From positions 62,001 through 126,000 of the forward strand of contig JAYFNX010000014.1 of NCBI GenBank assembly GCA_034933245.1: a stretch of DNA of 64,000 nt, given 5' to 3'. The DNA comes from Pelethousia sp034933245. GTDB lineage: Bacteria; Bacillota; Clostridia; Christensenellales; CAG-138. This document shows, piece by piece, positions 43,143-51,497 of this stretch. The notes under the pieces were generated by a model. That model had not been told where the DNA came from, did no database searches, and worked only from the letters and a program-made list of their open reading frames with translations. A program made the translations under genes and the position numbers. Each line of letters opens with the position of its first letter. Position 1 is the stretch's first letter.

Positions 43143-44081
43143 CTATTTTTTCTTGGCTACGGTTTCCCGCACCTTGTTTGCGATAGCTTCGGCATCCAGG
43201 CCATATGCCTGCAAGAGGGTCTTGTAGGGGCCGCACTCCGCATGGCAATCCTGGGTGCCGATAAAGCCCATGGGAACGGCGGCGTTTCCCGCGCAGAGAG
43301 CTTCGGCCACGGCGCCGCCAAGGCCGCCGATGATATTATGCTCCTCCGCGGAAACGATGGCCCCCGTCTCCTTGGCGCAACGGCAGATGAGCTCCGTATC
43401 AAGGGGCTTGATGCAGAACATATCCACCACCCGTACGGAAAGGCCTTCCTTCTCCAGGATATCCGCCGCCTGGAGGGAATTGCCCACCATCATGCCGCAA
43501 GCCACAATGGTCGCATCCGAGCCCGGCCGGACAATAAAGCCCTTGCCGTCCTGGAAGTTCGTGGTTTCATCGTAAAGATCCGCCATCTTATCCCGGGAAA
43601 GGCGCACATACATGGGCCCATTCTCCTCTAGGGCATGGCGCACAAGCCAATCGGTCTGCACAGCGTCGCTGGCCACGTATACCTTGAAATTGGGGAGGGC
43701 GCGCATAATGGCGATGTCCTCCAACGCATGGTGGGTAGGGCCGTCGAACGCATCGGAGAGACCGCCGTAAGCCCCCATGAGCTTGATGGGCAGCTTGGAA
43801 TAGGAACCTAATGTACGGGTAGCCAAAAGGCCCAGGGTTGTCAAAAACACGGTAAAGGTATTTACGAAGGGGATCTTGCCCACGCTGGCAAAACCCGCGG
43901 CCATGGCCGTCATATTCGCCTCAGCAATACCCACGTTAAAAAATCGGTCCGGATACTTTGCCCCAAACAGAGCGGATTTGGTGGAGCCGCTCAAATCGGC
44001 ATCCAGCACGACGATGTTCTGATTGGTAGCGCCGTATTTCACCAGCGCTTCACCATATGCATCCCGAATTGCCTTGCCCAT
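43143..44081 (-). CDS. Transketolase, C-terminal subunit
   Basis: A 312-residue protein holding the pyrimidine-binding and C-terminal domains of a split transketolase: VGIAEANMTAMAAGFA with the catalytic Glu, the GPTHHALEDIA block and ADILEKEGLSVRVVDMFCIKPLD. It pairs with the N-terminal subunit, whose stop codon overlaps this ATG by one base. Split transketolases are common in Clostridia. Used for pentose phosphate and possibly non-canonical sugar-acid metabolism. Confidence 0.93.
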   Translation of the reverse strand: MGKAIRDAYGEALVKYGATNQNIVVLDADLSGSTKSALFGAKYPDRFFNVGIAEANMTAMAAGFASVGKIPFVNTFTVFLTTLGLLATRTLGSYSKLPIKLMGAYGGLSDAFDGPTHHALEDIAIMRALPNFKVYVASDAVQTDWLVRHALEENGPMYVRLSRDKMADLYDETTNFQDGKGFIVRPGSDATIVACGMMVGNSLQAADILEKEGLSVRVVDMFCIKPLDTELICRCAKETGAIVSAEEHNIIGGLGGAVAEALCAGNAAVPMGFIGTQDCHAECGPYKTLLQAYGLDAEAIANKVRETVAKKK

Positions 44082-44908
44082 TAGTTCGCACCTCCCAGCT
44101 CCGCCATGGCCTGTTCAAATTCCTTGTCGCCGATCGCCTTTCCATGCCAGGCGCTCTTCCCTTCCATGAAAGAAACGCCTTTGCCCTTGATGGTATGGGC
44201 CAGAATGATGGTGGGCTTTCCTTTTACCTGCTCCGCCGCCGCATAGGCATCGCACAGGGCTTCCACATCATGGCCGTTGCACTCGATGCAGTGCCAGCCA
44301 AAGCTCTCGAACTTTGCCCGCACATCCCCGAGGGGCATGATCTGATCAGCCGTGCCGTCCAGCTGCACGTTGTTCCAATCCAGGATGGCGCAAAGGTTAT
44401 CCGCCTTATACTTGGCCGCGGACATGCAGGCCTCCCAAATCGTGCCTTCGTTGATTTCGCCATCGCCCAGGATAGCATAGACCCTGGCCGGAGAATTGTT
44501 GAGCTTCAGGCCCAGCGCCATGCCTAAAGAGGCGGAAAGGCCAAGGCCCAGCGGGCCGGCGGTGAGCTCCACGCCCGGGGTCTCCCGGGAGCAAGGATGG
44601 CCCTGCAGGCGGGTGTTGAAATCCCGCAGCGTCTTCATTTCTTCTACCGGGAAAAAGCCCTTTTCCGCAAGGGCCCGATAAAGCATGGGAGCAGCGTGGC
44701 CCTTGCTGAGCACAACCCTGTCCCGATCGGGGTTCTTGGGGTCCTTCGCATCCACCCGGGCCTGGTGAAAATAGAGGGTAGTCAAAATCTCGCAAACGGA
44801 AAGGGAACCGCCCGGATGGCCGGTTTGCTTGGCATGCAACGTGGTAAGCACGTCCACCCGGAATTTGTGGCACAGTGCTTCCAGCCGTTTCTTTTCTTCC
44901 ATGGTCAT
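44081..44908 (-). CDS. Transketolase, N-terminal subunit
   Basis: A 275-residue thiamine-diphosphate-binding subunit. GHPGGSLSVCEILTTLYF, GPLGLGLSASLGMALG and the ThDP motif GDGEINEGTIWEACMSAAKYKADNLCA-type segment (GDG...NN) are visible. It lies 27 bp after the hydroxyacid dehydrogenase gene and is coupled to the C-terminal subunit gene. Confidence 0.93.
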   Translation of the reverse strand: MTMEEKKRLEALCHKFRVDVLTTLHAKQTGHPGGSLSVCEILTTLYFHQARVDAKDPKNPDRDRVVLSKGHAAPMLYRALAEKGFFPVEEMKTLRDFNTRLQGHPCSRETPGVELTAGPLGLGLSASLGMALGLKLNNSPARVYAILGDGEINEGTIWEACMSAAKYKADNLCAILDWNNVQLDGTADQIMPLGDVRAKFESFGWHCIECNGHDVEALCDAYAAAEQVKGKPTIILAHTIKGKGVSFMEGKSAWHGKAIGDKEFEQAMAELGGAN

Positions 44909-44935
44909 GTGAATCTATACCTCCAAATTGGCTTT

Positions 44936-45898
44936 TTACATATTGACAACGTTTACAGGCGCGCCCCGCAAAAAGGCGGCACAGTTTTCCACCGCAATGT
45001 CCATAAGGCGCTGGCGGCTTTCCTTGGGCGCCCAAGAGATATGGGGGGTGACAATGCAGTTTTTGGCCTTGAGCAACGGGTTATCTCCCCGGATGGGCTC
45101 GGTGGAAACCACGTCCACCCCCGCCGCGTAGACTTTGCCGCTGTTCAGGGCGTCGGCCAAGTCCTGCTCGACCACAAGCTGGCCCCGGCTGTTGTTGAGA
45201 AGGATGACGCCATCCTTCATCTTGGCGATGTTACCCTTGTTTATGATGCCCTCCGTCTCCGGGAAGAGGGGGCAGTGGAGCGCGATGACATCGGAAGTTT
45301 TGAACAGGGTATCCAAATCCACATAGGCGTCCGCAATGGCTCTGCCGCTTTCCGTGGGCCTGTTATCATGGGCGATAACCTGCATGCCCATGGCCTTGGC
45401 TATCCTCCCGGTAGCCTGGCCAATACGGCCAAAGCCGACAATGCCCATGGTTTTATCCGCAAGCTCGATAAGCGGATAGTCCCAGAAGCACCAATCCGGA
45501 TTGCTTTCCCAGCGGCCCTGATGCACGGCATCGCTGTGATGGGCCACATGATGGCAGATCTCCAGCAGCAGCGCCATGGCAAACTGGGCTACGGCGGCGG
45601 TGCCGTAGGTGGGGATATTCGTAACGGGAATGCCTTTTCCCCGGCAGGCGGCATAATCTACCACGTTATAGCCCGTGGCCAGCACGCTCACCATTTTAAT
45701 GTTAGGGCAGGCATCCAAGGTAGCCCGGGTGATGGGGGTCTTGTTTGTATAAACGATCTGGGCGTCGCCAATGCGCGCCGCAACCAGGTCTGCCGGGGTT
45801 CTGTCATACACGGTCAGCTCGCCCAAGGCTTTAAGGCCGTCCCAGCGCAAATCGCCGGGGTTTTCGGTATAGCCATCCAACACTACGATTTTGGTCAT
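44936..45898 (-). CDS. D-2-hydroxyacid dehydrogenase (glycerate/hydroxypyruvate type)
   Basis: A 320-residue NAD-dependent enzyme: Rossmann motif GFGRIGQ (about 155-161), catalytic Arg in NNSRGQLV, and His in TPHISWAP. It resembles hydroxypyruvate or glycerate dehydrogenases more than SerA since no ACT domain follows. It is first in an operon with split transketolase; hydroxypyruvate is a known transketolase donor, so a link through this compound is possible but inferred. AGGAGG precedes the ATG. A long leader precedes the gene. Confidence 0.88.
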   Translation of the reverse strand: MTKIVVLDGYTENPGDLRWDGLKALGELTVYDRTPADLVAARIGDAQIVYTNKTPITRATLDACPNIKMVSVLATGYNVVDYAACRGKGIPVTNIPTYGTAAVAQFAMALLLEICHHVAHHSDAVHQGRWESNPDWCFWDYPLIELADKTMGIVGFGRIGQATGRIAKAMGMQVIAHDNRPTESGRAIADAYVDLDTLFKTSDVIALHCPLFPETEGIINKGNIAKMKDGVILLNNSRGQLVVEQDLADALNSGKVYAAGVDVVSTEPIRGDNPLLKAKNCIVTPHISWAPKESRQRLMDIAVENCAAFLRGAPVNVVNM

Positions 45899-46187
45899 AA
45901 CCTATCCTCCTTTATTTGATCCCGCTGTAAACCGGGGTGCGGCCAATTCCCGCGCCACAGGCTTTTCGGTATCCGGCATGGAAGAGGCCTCCCAAAGGGC
46001 AGGCTTTTCCGCCTAACGCCCCCGCAAACAGGGGGGCGAAACCAAGGCATCGCTACGCACTGCTGTTCTTTATTCTGCTTGTACAGGGATAAAACATACC
46101 GATTTCTCCCGGCAAGGGCCTGAAAACATGCGTTTTCCGCACGCGTTCCGCTTGCCCGGCATGTTCGTATTTGTACAACTTTTCTTT
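45899..46187 (-). promoter_or_regulatory. Long structured leader of the dehydrogenase-transketolase operon
   Basis: About 290 nt between the promoter and the start codon. On the minus strand it can form an outer GGCAAG/CTTGCC pair around a GTGCG/CGCAT stem (about 46082-46165), and a CGCCCCC/GGGGGCG stem (46017-46038) extended by GCCT/AGGC, plus other short GC-rich stems nearer the gene. It does not match TPP, T-box, SAM, glycine or cobalamin riboswitch cores that I can recall. There is no gene in the 541-bp gap 45899-46439. Confidence 0.4.
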
Positions 46188-46193
46188 CTCATT

Positions 46194-46222
46194 ATTCTAC
46201 TATATGCCGGGGTTATTGGCAA
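46194..46222 (-). promoter_or_regulatory. Promoter of the dehydrogenase-transketolase operon
   Basis: Minus strand TTGCCA, 17 bases, TAGAAT. Confidence 0.6.
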
Positions 46223-46300
46223 GCGCCCCCAGCTCCTTTGCCGCCTCTGTGCAGCCCGGGGTTTGCCGCCCTCCCGACGCCGCTTTCTTTGGCCCAGCTA

Positions 46301-46329
46301 TTGACGCAAAAGCGCGGGTGCGCTATGTT
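46301..46329 (+). promoter_or_regulatory. Promoter of the DUF362 gene
   Basis: TTGACG, 17 bases, TATGTT, about 110 bp upstream of the start at 46440. Confidence 0.6.
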
Positions 46330-46439
46330 TAGTGTAAATGCAGTTAGGGAAATCGGCGTCTGTTTGGATCAGGCCCTTGCCCGGGCCGACGTTTATCCAT
46401 GGCGGTGCTTACCCTCTACTTACGGAAGGAATCATACAA

Positions 46440-47534
46440 ATGGAAGCGAACCGTACAATCTATGTTGTTTATGGCGGCGACGCCAGGGAAATGACGCTCG
46501 CCCTGCTAAACGCGGCGAATATAAAAGAAGAAATCCCCCAGGGCGCTAAAATTGCTCTCAAGCCGAATCTGGTGGTGGCCAAGGGGCCCGAATCCGGTGC
46601 AACCACCCACCGAGGTGTTTTGGCGGGATGCATCGAATACCTACAAGCCCATGGGCATATGGATATCCGCATCATGGAGAGCGCCTGGGTGGGCGAAAGC
46701 ACCAAGCGTTCCTTTCAGGCCGCCGGTTACGACGCCCTCTGCGCACGCTATGGTGTGCCTTTTATGGACCTCAAGCAGGACCAGCCCCGGCAGGTGGACA
46801 CCCCCATCGGTAAAATGGCCATCTGCGGAAGCGCCTTGGATGCGGATTATCTTATCAGCCTGCCGGTGCTTAAGGGCCATTGCCAAACCGGCATGACCTG
46901 TGCCCTAAAGAACAGCAAGGGCTGCATACCCGATAGCGAGAAGCGCCGTTTTCACGCCCTGGGGCTCGCCAAACCCATTGCTGCGCTCGGCACGGTCCTC
47001 CGGCCCCACCTGACCATTGTGGACAGCCTTTGCGGAGATCTGGATTTTGAAGAGGGCGGCACCCCTGTGCAGACAGGCCGCATGTTTTTGGGCCATGACC
47101 AGGTGCAGATGGATGCCTTCGGCTGCCGCTTGATGGGCATATCACCCAGGGATGTGTCTTATTTGCCCTTTGCACAGGCCTATGGCGCAGGAAGCATGGA
47201 GATAGGCCCGGAAGATGTGGTTTATCTTAACCAGCCCTCCCAAGCCCCTAGTTTCCCCAAGCCCACAGGCGTCGTCTCCCGCCTGACCCGCCATGTGGAG
47301 CAGCGTTCAGCCTGCTCCGCCTGCTATGGCAACCTGGTACACGCCCTGTACCGGCTGGAACAAACGCATCATAAGCCCTGCAATTTCCCGATCTGCATCG
47401 GCCAGGGGTTCAAAGACACGCCCATACCCGGCATAGGCATCGGCGCCTGCTGCAACTGCGCTTCCATCCAAGCCAAAGGCTGCCCGCCTTCCGCGGAGAC
47501 CATCCTCCGTCTCTTATTGGAGGCCTGCCGGTGA
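46440..47534 (+). CDS. DUF362 protein with C-terminal Cys cluster
   Basis: A 364-residue protein of the DUF362 family: GAKIALKPNLVVAKGPESGATTHRGVL, IMESAWVGESTKRSFQAAGYD and LPVLKGHCQTGMTCALKNSKGC. The last 80 residues hold about nine Cys (CSAC, PCNFPIC, ACCNC, KGC), which probably bind iron-sulfur cluster(s), though not in the ferredoxin spacing. Function of the family is unproven. The start at 46440 follows AAGGA at good spacing. Its stop overlaps the GTG of the next gene. Confidence 0.83.
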   Translation: MEANRTIYVVYGGDAREMTLALLNAANIKEEIPQGAKIALKPNLVVAKGPESGATTHRGVLAGCIEYLQAHGHMDIRIMESAWVGESTKRSFQAAGYDALCARYGVPFMDLKQDQPRQVDTPIGKMAICGSALDADYLISLPVLKGHCQTGMTCALKNSKGCIPDSEKRRFHALGLAKPIAALGTVLRPHLTIVDSLCGDLDFEEGGTPVQTGRMFLGHDQVQMDAFGCRLMGISPRDVSYLPFAQAYGAGSMEIGPEDVVYLNQPSQAPSFPKPTGVVSRLTRHVEQRSACSACYGNLVHALYRLEQTHHKPCNFPICIGQGFKDTPIPGIGIGACCNCASIQAKGCPPSAETILRLLLEACR

Positions 47535-48226
47535 AGCTTACCCGCATCTCCAACGCCGGCCTCTGGGTGGAAACAGACGGGGTTTATTTCCTGCTGGATG
47601 GTCTTCATGGCGGGGATGTTCACCCCTATTGCGGCATGGACCCTGCCTGGGAACAAAAATGGGGGGGAACAGCCCCCGAGGCGGACGTTTTAGCCTTCAC
47701 CCATGCCCATCCGGATCATTTTGAGCCGGGCCGCGTTTGCCGATATTTGGCCGCTCATCCCAAAACAAAGGTGTATGCCGGGCCCGATGTTCTCTCGGTC
47801 CTGCGCGCCCAAGGCGTTGCACCGGACCGTCTGCTTTCCTGGCAAGCGCCGGGACCCCTTGGCCTTTCGGCTTTCCCTACAAGGCACATCGGCCCCGAAT
47901 TTCGGGATGTGTTCCACTGCTCCCTGGTGCTGCAAGGGGATAGTATCCTTCTGTTTGCGGGCGATGCTTCGCCTGTGCGCAGCAATTTTCTCACCCTCCC
48001 CCCAAGTTTTTCGCCGGATATTCTGGCTGCACCCTTCCCCTTTGTTTTGGGAAACGCGCCCTTCCGCATCATTCAAAGCATCCTCCGCCCACAAGCCGTA
48101 TGCATCCTGCACCTGCCCGCGCCACAGGGAGATCCAGCTTGTTTTTGGCTGCGAGCCCGGCGGGGAGCCGCCTCCTTGCCCATGCCGACGCGGCTGATGA
48201 AGTTGGGCGAAACGATGGTTTTTTAA
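47531..48226 (+). CDS. MBL-fold metallo-hydrolase coupled to the DUF362 gene
   Basis: A 231-residue metallo-beta-lactamase-fold protein. HAHPDHF is the metal site, FAGDAS supplies the bridging Asp, and RHIG may give a His. The GTG start overlaps the DUF362 stop by four bases (GTGA), so it is translationally coupled. No substrate can be assigned. It is of the short UlaG-like group in size. Confidence 0.8.
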   Translation: MKLTRISNAGLWVETDGVYFLLDGLHGGDVHPYCGMDPAWEQKWGGTAPEADVLAFTHAHPDHFEPGRVCRYLAAHPKTKVYAGPDVLSVLRAQGVAPDRLLSWQAPGPLGLSAFPTRHIGPEFRDVFHCSLVLQGDSILLFAGDASPVRSNFLTLPPSFSPDILAAPFPFVLGNAPFRIIQSILRPQAVCILHLPAPQGDPACFWLRARRGAASLPMPTRLMKLGETMVF

Positions 48227-48396
48227 AATAAGCGGCAGTGGTGCACATGCCTACCGTGCCGCATGCGTCCTTTCTTCCACGCTCTTATCTTCGCAGGAAA
48301 ACAGAAAGACTGTTTCCCTCTTTGGAAGCTTCTTGCGCCGTAGATTCCAACTGCCGTATCCCCATCGGTGAAAATGCGAAGAATCTAGGCAAGCTC

Positions 48397-48424
48397 TTGC
48401 ATGCCGCGATTTGGCGTGTATAAT
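48397..48424 (+). promoter_or_regulatory. Promoter of the SH3b-repeat gene
   Basis: TTGCAT, 16 bases, TATAAT. It gives a leader of about 165 nt in which I see no known riboswitch. The 367-bp gap 48227-48593 otherwise holds nothing I can name. Confidence 0.6.
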
Positions 48425-48593
48425 AAGATTAGGTACGGTAGAGAATCTTTGACGGTTTACCATATTTTTGCCATAGTTAACGGATTATTTAAACCTTATA
48501 CACATTTTCGTAGGAGAAACCGGGTACAATAAAAACGTCCAAGGGCGCTCGTTTCAAGAGCCATGGATCTACCATTTTGAAGGAGGGATTATC

Positions 48594-49790
48594 GTGAATA
48601 AAAAAGTCTCTAAAATCCTCGCCCTGGCGATGTCTTTTGTGCTGGTGCTGAGCGTGGCGGGCGTGGCGTTGGCCGACACATTCGTCTCCACCTCAGGCTA
48701 TGCCTACGCCACGGATGCGGTAACCGTGCGTTCCGGCCCCGGCACCAGCTACAGCGTGCTGGGCTATCTAAGCCGGAGTGAACGAGTGGCTATAACCGGC
48801 ACCGTCAGCAACGGATGGGTTCAAATCCAGCTTCCAAACAACCAGCTTGGCTATGTGGTCGGTTCGTATTTGAGCAACAGTTATTCCTCGTCCAATGCCT
48901 ATCCCGTTGTGGTGAACGGCGGCGGCGTTTTTCAAGTGACCACCAAGGCCCTGAATATCCGTTCCGGCCCGGGCACCAATTACAGCGTCATCGGCGTGCT
49001 GAGCAGGGGCGATAGGGTAACCCGCATCAGCCAGAGCGGCAAGTGGTTTAAGATAACCACCTCCAACGGCTCCGATGCGTGGGTTTCCTCCAAGTATCTA
49101 TCTAGCGTGGATGGTAGCCCCGTTTATGTTGAGGATACCACCGCTACAACCCTTTATGCCACCACCGGCGTAAACGTACGCTCCGGCCCCGGCACGAAGT
49201 ATAGCATCGTTGGCGGTCTCAACCGGGGAGACCGGGTTACCAAGATCGGCAGAAGCGGCAACTGGACGAAGATTTCCTGGGCCGGCGGCAGCGCCTATGT
49301 CTATACCAAATATCTTCAGTCCTATGCTGCTGGTTCCAGTTGGACCCAGCCCTACTACAGCAATTATACCCGCTACGCTGCGGGCCTGCTGAATGTGCGC
49401 TCCGGCCCCAGCACCAGCTATAGCATTTTGGGAACCATCGGCCAGGGGCAGTCCGTAACCTGCGTGGGCACCACGGATAACTGGACCAAAATCCTTTGGG
49501 GCAGCAGCTATGGTTATGTATATACCGCCTATCTTTCCAGCAGCTATTACGGCAACTGGTATTCGGGCTCTTCTTGGGGAACCGATGTGCTTTGGGGCAG
49601 CAGTGATGTATATTTGCAAAGCAGCGCTCCCCTCTACTCCACAAACAATGCAAGTTCGGTTTACTATGTGACGACCTTATCCCACGGGACCAGCGTTACC
49701 CTTGTGAGCGTGGAGAGCAATAACTGGGCCAAGATTCTCTATAACGGCGGCATTTACTATACGCCTGCCAGCGCGTTGGCTTATCGATAA
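48594..49790 (+). CDS. Secreted protein of bacterial SH3 repeats
   Basis: A 398-residue protein with a signal peptide (to VALA, residue 27) and at least four SH3b repeats, each with the signature VRSGPG(T/S)xYS...G.L..G..V....; a fifth, degenerate one is at the C-terminus. Tyr/Ser-rich linkers join them. There is no enzyme domain, so it likely binds peptidoglycan as a scaffold or competes with hydrolases. The start is GTG with AGGAGGG upstream. Single-gene unit. Confidence 0.88.
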   Translation: MNKKVSKILALAMSFVLVLSVAGVALADTFVSTSGYAYATDAVTVRSGPGTSYSVLGYLSRSERVAITGTVSNGWVQIQLPNNQLGYVVGSYLSNSYSSSNAYPVVVNGGGVFQVTTKALNIRSGPGTNYSVIGVLSRGDRVTRISQSGKWFKITTSNGSDAWVSSKYLSSVDGSPVYVEDTTATTLYATTGVNVRSGPGTKYSIVGGLNRGDRVTKIGRSGNWTKISWAGGSAYVYTKYLQSYAAGSSWTQPYYSNYTRYAAGLLNVRSGPSTSYSILGTIGQGQSVTCVGTTDNWTKILWGSSYGYVYTAYLSSSYYGNWYSGSSWGTDVLWGSSDVYLQSSAPLYSTNNASSVYYVTTLSHGTSVTLVSVESNNWAKILYNGGIYYTPASALAYR

Positions 49791-49804
49791 TATTTCTGTC
49801 CTTT

Positions 49805-49834
49805 GCGGGAAGCGCATTGCTTCCCGCTTTTTTT
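49805..49834 (+). terminator. Terminator after the SH3b gene
   Basis: Perfect 9-bp stem GCGGGAAGC/GCTTCCCGC with a 5-nt loop and T7. Confidence 0.9.
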
Positions 49835-49875
49835 GCTTTCCGATCATTTTTTCGTCACAAAACGATCATAATTTG

Positions 49876-49904
49876 TTGACATACGCTTTCATATCGGTTA
49901 TAAA
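49876..49904 (+). promoter_or_regulatory. Promoter of the APC permease gene
   Basis: TTGACA, 17 bases, TATAAA. Confidence 0.8.
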
Positions 49905-49976
49905 TAGAGAATATATCATCTTCTGTTTTTTTAACATTTTTATAAAAAATAGAAAAAATGAAAGGGAATGATTGTA

Positions 49977-51350
49977 ATGGAAACCCAATTGAAAAAGCGA
50001 TACGGCTTGTTGACGGCTATTTCCATGGTAGTTGGCATCGTTATCGGCTCCGGCGTCTTTTTTAAAGCCACCAAAGTGCTGTCCAATACGGGCGGCAGTA
50101 TGGCGCATAGTCTGCTTACGGTAGGTATCGTAGGCCTGATCATGATCATCTGTTCCTATGTGTTTTCCATTCTGGCCACCCGTTATGAAAGGGTGAACGG
50201 CATTGTGGATTATGCGGAGGTAGCCTTAGGTAAAACCTATGCATACTATGTGGGCTGGTTTTTAACGCTCATATATTATCCCGCGCTCACCTCCTGCTTG
50301 GCATGGGTAAGCGCCCAATATACCTGCATCCTCTTTGGGCTTCCCGTAGCGGGCAGCGCCCATCTGACCATTGGTGCATTATACCTGGTTGCCAGCTATG
50401 TGCTCAATGCTCTCTCGCCCCGGCTTGCGGGTAAGTTCCAGGTTTCCACCACCATCATTAAGCTCATTCCGTTGGTTTTGATGGCTGTGGTCGGCACGAT
50501 TGCAGGCCTTATGAACGGCTTGACCATTGAGGCCCTCTCCACTGCGGGCGCAGGTTTAGCGGATGCCGGAAGCGGTGGCATGCTGGGCGCCATTGTGGCC
50601 TTTGCCTTCGCTTATGAGGGCTGGATTATTGCCACCTCCATCAATGCTGAGCTCAAGGATTCCAAAAAGAACCTGCCCATGGCTTTGCTTATCGGCGCAA
50701 TCATCGTGGTGTTGGTCTATCTTGGATACTTCCTGGGTCTCACGGGCGCTTTGAGCGTTCCTGAAATCGCGGCTGCGGGCGACGATCTGCCCCGGTTTGC
50801 TTTCACCAGCCTCTTTGGCAATGTGGCCGGCACGCTGGTTTTCGTCATCATCGTCATTTCCTGCCTCGGCACAACCAACGGCCTTATGCTGGGATGCTGC
50901 CGTGGCTTGTACTCCCTGTCGGTTCGCGGCATGGGCCCCGCTCCCAAGATTTTCTCTCAGGTGGACCCGGAAACCAATATGCCCACCAACTCCTCCATCT
51001 TCGGCCTGCTTATGTGCGGCATCTTCTTCTTCTATTGGCAGGTGTGCTTCTTTGAGACCCGGGTTCTGGGCTCGCTTAATATTCCTATGCTGCTGAGCTG
51101 GGAGCCGGACGAACTGCCCATCATCACCCTGTATGCGGCCTATATCCCCATCTTCCTTGTTATGATGAAAAAAGAGCGGGATCTCTCTCCCTTTAAGCGC
51201 TTTGTAATGCCCCTGCTGGGTGTTATCAGCTGCCTGTTCATGGTATATTGCGCCTTCTATGCCTATAAGATGGACGCGGTATATTATCTGATCGTCTTTG
51301 CGGCGATTATGGCCGTGGGCGCGTTCTTCCGCAAGCCCAAGTCCATCTAG
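49977..51350 (+). CDS. APC-family amino acid permease
   Basis: A 457-residue protein with twelve helices. Helix 1 has the unwound APC motif GIVIGSGVFF, and helix 6 has AFAYEGWIIATSINAELKDSKKNLP. It resembles serine/threonine or general amino acid exchangers of the SteT/YtnA group. The start at 49977 is ten bases from AAAGGG; an ATG three codons upstream overlaps it. Single gene with promoter and terminator. Confidence 0.87.
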   Translation: METQLKKRYGLLTAISMVVGIVIGSGVFFKATKVLSNTGGSMAHSLLTVGIVGLIMIICSYVFSILATRYERVNGIVDYAEVALGKTYAYYVGWFLTLIYYPALTSCLAWVSAQYTCILFGLPVAGSAHLTIGALYLVASYVLNALSPRLAGKFQVSTTIIKLIPLVLMAVVGTIAGLMNGLTIEALSTAGAGLADAGSGGMLGAIVAFAFAYEGWIIATSINAELKDSKKNLPMALLIGAIIVVLVYLGYFLGLTGALSVPEIAAAGDDLPRFAFTSLFGNVAGTLVFVIIVISCLGTTNGLMLGCCRGLYSLSVRGMGPAPKIFSQVDPETNMPTNSSIFGLLMCGIFFFYWQVCFFETRVLGSLNIPMLLSWEPDELPIITLYAAYIPIFLVMMKKERDLSPFKRFVMPLLGVISCLFMVYCAFYAYKMDAVYYLIVFAAIMAVGAFFRKPKSI

Positions 51351-51368
51351 CAGATTTTTAATTAAAAA

Positions 51369-51403
51369 ATAAACCCCGCTTGAAAAGCGGGGCTTATTTT
51401 TTT
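51369..51403 (+). terminator. Terminator after the APC permease gene
   Basis: Stem CCCCGCTT/AAGCGGGG with a short loop and TTATTTTTTT. Confidence 0.9.
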
Positions 51404-51497
51404 CTTTTTCTTCGGAATATTCTATGTTATAATCTAACTATGCTAAGATTTCATCAAACTCTTTTCTTTTTCATTCCCATTCTGGTCCGGAGGTAAT

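Noticed and set aside
45899..46187. TPP riboswitch before the transketolase operon
   Set aside because: The CTGAGA and ACCTGATC-type core is absent.
48430..48593. Cyclic di-AMP (ydaO) riboswitch before the SH3b gene
   Set aside because: Such riboswitches often precede wall-protein genes, but I could not find the conserved core blocks.
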